Under the pieces are notes generated by a model, which worked only from the letters and a program-made list of their open reading frames with translations, was not told the origin of the DNA and made no database searches. Of a stretch of DNA of 64,000 nt, positions 44,066 to 54,700 are shown piece by piece. The position numbers were made by a program, and so were the translations under genes. Numbering within the stretch: position 1 is the stretch's first letter; every line of letters begins with the position of its first letter. Origin of the DNA: Hormiphora californensis (taxonomy: Eukaryota; Ctenophora; Tentaculata; Cydippida; Pleurobrachiidae); contig CM035355.1 of assembly GCA_020137815.1 (NCBI GenBank), positions 4,202,520-4,266,519 of the forward strand, written 5' to 3'.

Positions 44066-44923
44066 TTACCAAGTCTCCGGTTTTCCGGTAGGGAATTTAA
44101 TCTTGCACATTTTCTCCAACGCTCGCAGCATTATTTGCGCTGAGGCACTCTCATTTATATCAGCCAGTGCACGCTCCGTCTTCACGGCATCAAACGCAGC
44201 CGGGTTCGCTTTAAAGGGAGCCACATGCTTCTCCAGTTCTGCAACTCCATCTTTGAGCGTCAAATGTTGCACCTCCATGTCCTTACAGAGGATTTTACCT
44301 AGATCCGCTCCCGCGTTGATGATGTTCCCCGCACTTGCGATAAAGGTGTCTTGGATGCTCCCCAACACCGTGGATGTCGTATCCAGGACCTCCTCGAATG
44401 AGGCCAGGGCGGTCCCCATTCCACAGCCACAATCCATCCGGTACAAGCACAACCCAATGTTACAGTTGTGGCCCAATGCGGGTGGGATCTCAGTTGCGTT
44501 GCGGGTATCGACATACCCCACAAATACTGTGATTGCAGACGCTGGGTTCTCAACTGCCACAGAGTACCCCAGATCGGTCGCAGCCCACATGGCGTGCCCG
44601 TAGATTTGCCCCGGAGATGCCGGAGAGATGTAGTCATTAGGGTTAGAATACACCTTGGTGTTATCGCGGAAGCTTGGTATTTTGTTCTCGGGGTCCTCGT
44701 ACCACTTCCTCAAATCAGACTCCATATCCACCGGGTTGTTGACACGATCCCCCCTATCAAAAACAAACCCACCCTCACTCCACAAGTTCTTCACTTCGGG
44801 CTCTACGAATTTCGCAGCCGGTTCCTTCTTCTTCTTCTTTTTCTTCTTTTTTGCTCCTTCCACATCGAGAATGAGGGTGCCAAGGAGGACCAGCAGCACC
44901 AGCAGCTTGGCGAATAGCGACAT
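44066..44923 (-). CDS. intronless secreted orphan with poly-lysine stretch
   Basis: A single 285-aa frame. A signal peptide (MSLFAKLLVLLVLLGTLILD) is followed directly by about nine lysines and KEPAAKF, then a globular region with GQIYGHAMWAATDLGYSVAV, a sequon (NAT), CNIGLCLYRMDCGCG and a helical C terminus ending KFPTGKPETW. I recognise no domain. It is intronless in a neighbourhood where almost every gene is split, which might mean retrocopying, transfer or simply a one-exon gene. The lysine run would make the mature N terminus strongly basic. It converges on secreted protein B, whose stop is 80 bases away. Confidence 0.7.
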   Translation of the reverse strand: MSLFAKLLVLLVLLGTLILDVEGAKKKKKKKKKEPAAKFVEPEVKNLWSEGGFVFDRGDRVNNPVDMESDLRKWYEDPENKIPSFRDNTKVYSNPNDYISPASPGQIYGHAMWAATDLGYSVAVENPASAITVFVGYVDTRNATEIPPALGHNCNIGLCLYRMDCGCGMGTALASFEEVLDTTSTVLGSIQDTFIASAGNIINAGADLGKILCKDMEVQHLTLKDGVAELEKHVAPFKANPAAFDAVKTERALADINESASAQIMLRALEKMCKIKFPTGKPETW

Positions 44924-45778
44924 CTTGGACGAGACGAATTGAACAATTGTAGGATTGAGTGATCCCCTTCTTTTCTGAGAGGGGGACCCCTTTTAGCATG
45001 CATCAAGGGTCTGACGTTGGAGCTTGTTTGATAACAAATTGATTTGCGAAATGGAAATGCTCCTTAGGTAAAGGCACCATGTCCAATGATATATTATGAG
45101 GTATGCATGATTCCAATGATCTATGAGGTACCTTGGGTATGATATCCCCCCTTCTTCTATCCTCCTGCGCTGTCTCTCTCATGTTATCGCGCACGCTACG
45201 TTTAGTTCCCAAAAAGAGAGGGGACACTGTACCCAATGAGGTACTGGTAGGTGAGATAGTCATATGACCAGTAAAAGTAGAAAACGCAAAGTTTTGAGAA
45301 GGTGGCAATAACTTAAAATTAACATATTATTATTTACACTCTTGGTTATTAAACATCAGGAAATTTACACTTTTTGATATACAAAACTCATCGGGATATA
45401 TTTACACTGTTAGACTTTGTTACAAATCTTATTCTCTCTTTAAAACAGGATAAGGATTCAAAAGAATCTAAAAATTCGGTTATCTCTCTGCCCTGTCTCT
45501 CTTCCTTCCTTTCACTCTCAGCTGGGTCACTTTCAATGCAGACCATCAGGACTCTAAAAGTAACGTATTCTCCACAATTTTTACAACAAACTATAAAACT
45601 CTGACAATCAACTATAAAACTTGCTGACTGGGTCAAGTCAACAACTAAAAATGTGTCTTTGATTCTCAACTTATTCACTTGTGTGACACAAGTAAACAAC
45701 CAATCAGAACTCGTTATTTAGGTCACGTGACTGGTTATCAGCCAATCAGGGACCAGTATTTCCTGATTCTCAACGCAT
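44924..45778. other. intergenic between secreted orphan and giant Ig gene
   Basis: Promoter side of the orphan and 3' flank of the Ig gene, both minus strand. It contains a CCAAT-type dispersed repeat (45686-45762) bracketed by a 27-bp direct repeat. No gene seen. Confidence 0.5.
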
Positions 45779-45791
45779 TCACTTGTGTGAC
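45661..45791. repeat. CCAAT-type dispersed repeat bracketed by 27-bp direct repeats
   Basis: GATTCTCAACTTATTCACTT plus GTGTGAC at 45661 and GATTCTCAACGCATTCACTT plus GTGTGAC at 45765 differ by two bases. Between them lies a sequence shared with 24119-24210, including the GGTCACGTGAC palindrome. Confidence 0.75.
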
Positions 45792-48700
45792 GTTGACATT
45801 ATTGAAAGTCCGGTTGGCTCTCTGTCCGGGAGGGGTGGGTAGTCTTGTTCGTCATCATCATCATGGAATCCTTTTCCAGCATGGCCCACTGAAGATTTCT
45901 TAACCCTCACCACTATAGCAACCACCAACATCGCCATGACAACCACACACGCACAAACACTAATGATAGCCAGCATCATCTTGGATGAGTCTTTAACAGG
46001 AACACAAACAGGCATGACACCGGTCAGTTCACCGTCAATACATTGGAGATAGCTCGTGGCATCACTTAGTTCATGGGTAGTATAGCACTCCGGGGTTGCG
46101 GTCTTGCCTGACATCAGGAAGGTTGATTCAAAGAATCCGTTAGATATTTCCGGTAGGAGACATGCTTGTTCGGGGATGAGGGGTAGTCGCTGGAAGACCA
46201 TGGGGAGGTTAGAGTACTGGGCTACACATGTGTAGTAACCCCAATCCTCCTCACTCAACTCCGAGATCTCGTAGCGGGACGTTACCATGGTCCCGTTTTG
46301 GGATACTTCCGTGGCCTCCTTTACCTCACTTCCCGCATACCAGAATGTGTGGGTAAGAGTGTCTGCGGAGTCGATCTCGCATATCAGCTGGGTGGGGAAT
46401 CCTATTGTGGGTCGAGAATCCACCGACATGGACCTGATACCATACGCCTCAACGGTAGTTGAAACAGTCATCACCTCTCCGTTCCTCACCACGGTTAGAG
46501 TCACCACGGTGTCCATGACAACGGGCCAGTTGAGCTTGCTGACAATGTACTCTCCCTCGATTGTGTGTGGAGCACCCTTGACGGCCATCCCATTCACTGA
46601 CCAGTGGTAGTCGACCCCGTACTGAGATAAAATGGGGACTCGCCCCTCGATCTCACAAATATCACCATACCCCACGCTCGATGCACTCCTTGTCAAGGTA
46701 GTTTCAGACAGTACGGAGAGTATAGTTCGCTTCTGACAGTGACAAATCCGTAACCCTCGTACTCGATCTGGCAGGTGATCTCATGTGATCCGAGTTGAGA
46801 TGCAGTTACCCTGGCAACGCTGAGAACCTCGCTCTCTGTTATGTAGGTGCTGGTGATATCGGTGATTTCAAGAGATCCTACGCTCCATGAAATGGATGAG
46901 TTAACCTTCGGGGTAGTCGTAGAACTGGCAGGAGAGGATAGCGTAGTCGCCCTTGATTGTGGCAGTTGAAGTGGGTTCCATGGTAATTCCAAGGGGAGAG
47001 AGTGATCGGACGGGGGACGTTGCAAGGGATGTACTGAAGATCGCTCCACAGGTCAGCTCTAAAACATCCAAATCTGAGAGAGTTGTGAAGTAGTACGTTG
47101 CTTGGGAGGTACCCGAGTAGTCATCGTATATCACATCCCGCTCCTCGTGGACAACGTCAGTCCTGACACGCCAGATAATCCTCTGGGGTGCGATCTGAGA
47201 TTGTATCTCGCAATGGGCGATGAACCCATTCCTTGCAATAGCGAACCTCTCCGTGACCCTTACACTGTAGGGAATGTGTTTGGCCCATTTGGTCTTCATC
47301 TGGTGGATAGATCCCGTCACATTAGCAACACATCTCACGTACTCCCCGGTCTGAATCTCCAGGGTGGATTGCTGGATCAGAGGGTGAGGGGTGGATAGCG
47401 TGGTATAGGTTGGTTGTGATATCACGCTACCTGTCAACACCTCCCATTGGATCTCAGAGACATCAGATCCGTACAGAGAACACTGGAATGTTGCCGTACC
47501 AGAGGCAGTCATTGTGTCGGAGGGGTGAACCAGGAATCGCCGGACGGTCACCGCTGCTTCTTGGGTAAAGTAGCTCCCCGAGGCATCCTCCGCGAAACAT
47601 TTCACCTTTTGGTCGGTTGTCAGGTCGTCCAGGATCAGGGTATTTCCCATTGTATCGGATACAAAGCCGTTTATAATCCATTGAATAGTGGTGGTGGGAT
47701 TGGAATGATTGCATTGCAGAGTGGCCGAGTCCCCGCTATTTACTGTCCCCGACACAGGGTGTGTTGTAAAGCCGTTATTAGCGAAGGTCACCGTTGCGGT
47801 AGCAGCCGTGTCAAACGACTCAAAGTAAGCATGACAATCGTACACTCCCGGAGAGTCCACTTCTAGGGTGGACAAGATGACAGCATCAGAGGTAGTTTCC
47901 TGGCTTACCAGACTGTTTCCATCGCTGTCCAGCCACAGAATCTCCTGTGTCCCGACATTAGGAATAGAGCAGGAGAGGGTAGTGGTAGAGCCATGTGGAA
48001 CTGTGGTTGAGCTGGGTTCGATTAGGAAGCCCAGAATGGTCAGGGACACTGGTTCAGATATAGAAACTCCCGTTTCAATGTACTCTACATGACAGTAATA
48101 TTCACCTGCATCTTGCACTGTTGCACTGTCAATCTCGTGAGTATGAAGCGCTGCCAGATCACTGGAAATGGTTGATTTACCAATCTTTTGCCCGTTTCGC
48201 ATGAGAACCAACTTTCCGAGGTATCCGGAGGGTACAATCGCTGAGCAAGCTAGCTGTACGGAATCTCCAGTAGAGATGGTGGGTGTGGAGATAGTGATGG
48301 TAGGAGTCAACATTGTGACTGTGTTGGACGCACTGGTGAGAATCTCCCCGTTACCACGGGTGACGCTGCACTCGATCTTTGTCGTTTTTGTTACTTGAAG
48401 GCTCTTTGTACAGATCTGTCTGTCGAAATCATGTGTGACGGCTGATGAGCCAGCGCTAACCCCATCTACTACCCAGTTACAGTTCACAAACTGCTCCCCG
48501 CTCTCAACAAAGCAGGAAAGGGGCAGAGTGGTGTCCTGAACGACAAACTCAGGTGCCTCGGTTACAGTGATCCTGGTGCAGATGGGCTCCTCGCCACATG
48601 GAACCACAACCTTCTGCTCTCCACTGGGTGTGGTGAAATCTTCATCGCACACCACGGTTACAGGAGAACCCTCAGGCACTATTGTGTGATGTGGTGGGCT

Positions 48701-51700
48701 GGTGATCGAGTAGATGGGTTGTTCCACCTCACAGACAGCAACACAGAGCCCCTCGGATGTTGCTCCTTCATCAAGTGTGCTGGTTCCACCTGGACATGTT
48801 TTACACTGGTTGGAGCTCCCATCCATCTGGTAGGTTCCCCGTGGACAAGGCTCACACTGGTCGCTACTGATGTAGAATCCCTGAGGACAGGTGGTGCAGA
48901 CACCATTGGTAGCGACAGCAAAACCGGTGCATGACATTGCACTGGTAACCTCACTACCATACAGATCGCTGGCATCAAGAGAGAATTCAGGTCCCTCATA
49001 ATCACCAGCAACTGATCTCCTTCTGCGCTTGCTACTGATCAGAGCCCCATCACTACTAATCCTCCCGTTAGAATAGAGATACTGCATGACAGGGAAGCTA
49101 TTATCAGCAACAAAGTCTATTAATCTCCTCCATGGTCGTGTCTAGAGGATCCTGGTTCGTACATGCTAGTCGTCTGCCGGTACTTAAAGGTGAACGTCAT
49201 CTTGCCCCCACTAGTAGGAACACGTAAAGGAATCATCATCAAGTTGGACCGTATCCGGTACATAGGTCATGCTGGACTCTGCTGCTGCAGGCGTGGTAGG
49301 GATATGCAGCGAGGATGTACGGTCCGTAGGACTCCGTGCAGGAGAAAGGTAGGGTGTAACTGACAGTGAATGTACCCACGTATGCAGCCGGGGTTGTAAC
49401 CACCGTACACTCTGCGTTGGGAGTTGGCGTGCTATCCCAAACTCCATCAGTACAGGTGAAGGTCCGGGGAGAGGCCCTGCCCACATAGCCAGAGTCACAC
49501 GTGACAGTACAGGTTTTAGTGTAGCTTGACCCTGAAGTGCAATCCAGGGTACCCCCTGTTGGGTCACTTAGTGTGGAGCATGCCTCGATTATGGAAACAG
49601 TCGAGTAACTGTATTCGCTCGTCTTGGTAGATGAGGTGGTCGTATAGGTTGCCGCACAGGAGTAGGCCACTTTGCCGACCGCGCTGGTATCTGCCACGAT
49701 GGCACTATACCCAAGACTCGAACTGATTGTGGTGAAGCTAGTTCCAGTGGCTGCCACGCCATCCTTCTTCCAGGAAACTGCAGTTGTCGAGACGGGTGAG
49801 ATGTCCACCTTGCAGGTTAGCGTCAAGGCATCATCCACTGCGACTGTCTTGGAATCAGTTAGGGATGAGACCCCAAACATGTACACAGTAGCAGTATCGG
49901 ATGTCATAGTTCCACCTGTTATGTCATCACTGTCAGCCCAGGTGGCGGTACAACTGTAATCTCCCTCGTCACTGGAAGAAGCATCATCAAGAGAGTACAC
50001 AGAGGTAGCTTCTAACACATCGCTGGAAGATTCCAACAGATCGCTCGTCACACTGAGAGAGTATTTGGAGGTGTCCGCGGCTGAACCGTCCTTGGTCCAA
50101 CGCACCACGGGTGTTGGGGGTCCCTCAGCTACACAGAACATCTTGAAATCACTACCCTGTGTGATATAAGTATCCACTGGTTGGGATGTGATGGACACTA
50201 TATGGAGCGTCTTTGGTCCCGTGCTGAATATCTCCCCTGCCATATCCATGTAGCATTCAACTGTCCCCTCGTCAGAGGTTGTGACATCTGGGAAAACAAG
50301 GACTGAGGTTGTCTCCCTGCTAGTGGAGAAGTTGCTGTAGGTGTTGGTGACGGTGTTGACTGAGTTAGCGGACACCACATCGTCGTTATGGTACCACCTC
50401 ACCGTTGTTGCGTCTACCGTTGCCACGCCAACGCACGTGATAGATATGGTTCCCCCGGTTACACCAACACTCCTACTGGGGAAGGAGATGATACCGTGGG
50501 CCAGCAGGTACGCTCCACTGCTGAATATAATGTTGTCGCTGTTTGAGATAGATTCGCTAGGCCCGTATTTCAGGTAGCAGGAGTATGTGCCGGTCATGGT
50601 GCTTTGAAGGTATGCCACCACTAGTTTAGAGACAGTAGCGGTGTCATTGGAGAAAGTCTGGACTGTTATGCCGACTTCGGGTTGATTTCCGTCTGTGAGC
50701 CATCCTGAGGTGACGATGTAATTGGCGGGAGGTGGGGAGCCAATGCACGTCATTGTAGCAGACTCTCCCGGGTTACCGCTCGCCGGGGATGGGTCAGTAG
50801 TGAATTCTCCCTCAACAGCCTGTACTACCACATCAACCGTTTGGTTTTCACCTCCCCGTTCCAAGGTGAAGGTACAGGTGATATTCGCTGCTGCATAGTT
50901 GGTGAAGGTAGCAGTGCTGGTTGTTGTAAAGGATGACGTGTCAGAGGTTGCGTCTATAGTTCCACCGGTACTAACAGCCCACGTGGTGGGAGCTGTAACA
51001 GTGTCAGTAGTTGTCATGGTAACCGAGATGTCGGCTGCCTCACCCGCCTTCCTCACACTATACTCCATGAAGTCGAGACTATAACACTGGAACTCAGAGG
51101 TTGTCCCGTTGAAAGGCGTCTTCTTACCATCAGGGCAGTCGGTACAGTTCCAAGCGTTGTTCAGATTTTGGTAGGTGTCAACTGGGCACTCGGTACAGGT
51201 AGCTAGACCATCGTCACCGACCTTGAAGTAAGACCCAGAGTAACAGTTTGATAGCACTGTAACAACGGACTCGACAGTGTGGTTATAGGTGCCATTGGTC
51301 ACGGTGCAAGTGAAGGTTGTGGTGTCTGCTAGGGATACTTCAACGATGGATATTTGATTTGATATTCCACTCTGGTACCCGGAATCTGTGACATCTGGGG
51401 AGGATACTGAATCATCCCAGGACACGGACAACTCTGAAGAGAGGTCTTCCACGACGCAAGACACGGTTGCAACTTGCCCGCTGGAAACTTCCACAGACGT
51501 AGCTTCGATGGTAATGAAATCAACAAAAACTTGGGAAGACTTGCTGGCTCCATCCAATATGTAGGCACATGTAAAGTTTGTATCTTCCAAAATCCCACCA
51601 GCACTGACAACCAGTTCACTGGTCTGATCGCCACTGTCGTAGGTGCCACCATCGATGCTAAAGTTACCTCCGTCACTCAGAGATCCATCAACAGAGGAGA

Positions 51701-54700
51701 CCCAGGAAGCGTCACCGGTAGGAGCAATGTCTGAACCAGTGAGGATACAACTTATGTTGACACCAACGGAACTATCAGCAAACGCTGCGGTGGCGATCGC
51801 TTCAACTGTGTAGAAGTCAACCGTGACATTCTGAGAAATGTCCACTGCAACGTCCCCTGTACCAAATGTGAACTCACAGGTGAAGTTCTTGTCGGCAGAA
51901 AGACCCGATTCAATGAGCTCTGGGGATGTTGCAGTGTTGTCTATGGTGATACCTGAATCGCCATCGGAGATAGAGCTTCCTCCGGAGGACCAACTTGCAG
52001 ATACCGGAGAGCTCTGATAGTCTGAGATTGTACAGGAAATTGTTGCGTTTTCACCAGTTGTTATGAACGCATCAACCGTCGTTATGGTAACCACGTCTGC
52101 GGTTAGGTCAGCACTGATTGATCCCTTGCCGGTAAAAGCAATTGCACAGGTGTAATCGGTGTCTATAGTAAGTCCAGTAACTGTGAGAATAGTGGACAGG
52201 TTTGTACCCGAGATACCAGAACTAATTGCCGTGTTAGCTGACTCCCAGGAGGCGATTGCTAAGTCATCATTGGAATCGTCCAGATCCTCAACTGTGCAGG
52301 ACATGACGGCATCTCCCCCGCTCTCCAGGTACGCAGGAACAGCTGTAATGTTTGCCACATCAATCAGGGATGCATCGGAAACAGACCCAGAATTTCCGAA
52401 CGTTGCTCGGCAGGTGAAGTTAGTGTCAGTGGTAATGGAAGTGATATCAAGCTGCAAGCCTAGATTGCTTGAGGCGGTTGCTAGAGTGGCTCCACCAGCA
52501 CCGTCTACAAGAGCAACCCCGGCGGAGTCTTCCCATTGGATGGCTGTAACGGAGAGACTGTTGTCACTGATGGCACAGCTGATGGTGGCCGTGTCGCCAT
52601 CGAGGATGACTGCCTCAGTAGTGGTTACGACAACCTTATCGACGGTGGCCTCGACTGCAACTGTACCGTCTCCAGCAGCAAAACTGCAGCTGTATGTTGC
52701 GTCAATGTTCACAGTCGAGAGCATTAAGATGGATTCCAGGCCGTCAGTTTCCACATTTGCAGAGTCCACTTCAGAAGAGTCTGAAGTATCTATCCAGGTT
52801 ACTGTTGGATTTGCGACAGAGGCTTCTGCATCGGATAGGGTACAAGTAAGGTTGCCATCAGAGCCAGCTAAGACCACAGCATCGACAGCTGTGATGTTTA
52901 CTAACATCCACAAGGGCTTCTTCTGTGGCGTCAGCACTGGAAGAAAGTGTGAAGGTACAGGTGAAGTTTTTGTCGGCTGACAAAGCTGAGACAGTAAGAG
53001 TGGAGGCCTGGTCGCCATCGGCCCACGTGTCCGTGACAATAGTTACTGAGCTTCCGTCGTGTGTAAGAGTACCATCACTGTCCGACCAAACAACTGCTGA
53101 GGGTGCATTCTGAAGTCCGCTTATATCACAGCTCACTGTCGGATCTGAAGTGTCCAGAACAATAGTTGAGTTTGAATCGATGGTGTAGAAGTCAACCGTG
53201 ACATCCTGAGAAATGTCCACTGCAACGTCCCCTGTACCAAATGTGAACTCACAGGTGAAGTTCTTGTCGGCAGAAAGACCCGATTCAATGAGCTCCGGGG
53301 ATGTTGCAGTGTCGTCTATGGTGATACCTGGATCACCATCGGAGATAGAGCTTCCTCCGGAGGACCAACTTGCAGATACCGGAGAGCTCTGATAGTCTGC
53401 GATTGTACAGGAAATTGTTGCGTTTTCACCAGTTGTTATGAACGCATCAACCGTCGTTATGGTAACCACGTCTGCGGTTAGGTCAGCACTGATTGATCCC
53501 TTGCCGGTAAAAGCAATTGCACAGGTGTAATCGGTGTCTATAGTAAGTCCAGTAACTGTGAGAATAGTGGACAGGTTTGTACCCGAGATACCAGAACTAA
53601 TTGCCGTGTTAGCTGACTCCCAGGAGGCGATTGCTAAGTCATCATTGGAATCGTCCAGATCCTCAACTGTGCAGGACATGACGGCATCTCCCCCGCTCTC
53701 CAGGTACGCAGGAACAGCTGTAATGTTTGCCACATCAATCAGGGATGCCTCGGAAACAGACCCAGAATTTCCGAACGTTGCTCGGCAGGTGAAGTTAGTG
53801 TCAGTGGTAATGGAAGTGATATCAAGCTGCAAGCCTAGATTGCTTGAGGCGGTTGCTAGAGTGGCTCCACCAGCACCGTCTACAAGAGCAACCCCGGCGG
53901 AGTCTTCCCATTGGATGGCTGTAACGGAGAGACTGTTGTCACTGATGGCACAGCTGATGGTGGCCGTGTCGCCATCGAGGATGACTGCCTCAGTAGTGGT
54001 TACGACAACCTTATCGACGGTGGCCTCGACTGCAACTGTACCGTCTCCAGCAGCAAAACTGCAGCTGTATGTTGCGTCAATGTTCACAGTCGAGAGCATT
54101 AAGATGGATTCCAGGCCGTCAGTTTCCACATTTGCAGAGTCCACTTCAGAAGAGTCTGAAGTATCTATCCAGGTTACTGTTGGATTTGCGACAGAGGCTT
54201 CTGCATCGGATAGGGTACAAGTAAGGTTGCCATCAGAGCCAGCTAAGACCACAGCATCGACAGCTGTGATGTTTACAACATCCACAAGGGCTTCTTCTGT
54301 GGCGTCAGCACTGGAAGAAAGTGTGAAGGTACAGGTGAAGTTTTTGTCGGCTGACAAAGCTGAGACAGTAAGAGTGGAGGCCTGGTCGCCATCGGCCCAC
54401 GTGTCCGTGACAATAGTTACTGAGCTTCCGTCGTGTGTAAGAGTACCATCACTGTCCGACCAAACAACTGCTGAGGGTGCATTCTGAAGTCCGCTTATAT
54501 CACAGCTCACTGTCGGTTCTGAAGTGTCCAGAACAATAGTTGAGTTTGAATCGATGGTGTAGAAGTCAACCGTGACATCCTGAGAAATGTCCACTGCAAC
54601 GTCCCCTGTACCAAATGTGAACTCACAGGTGAAGTTCTTGTCGGCAGAAAGACCCGATTCAATGAGCTCCGGGGATGTTGCAGTGTCGTCTATGGTGATA

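Noticed and set aside
44468-44942. Plus-strand open frames opposite the secreted orphan
   Set aside because: The minus-strand frame is longer and starts with a clean signal peptide; the plus-strand frames translate the poly-Lys codons as poly-Phe or poly-Leu.
47102-49011. Open frames in other registers across the C-terminal Ig region
   Set aside because: Shadows of the minus-strand frame with conserved Ig and GCC2/3 cysteines.
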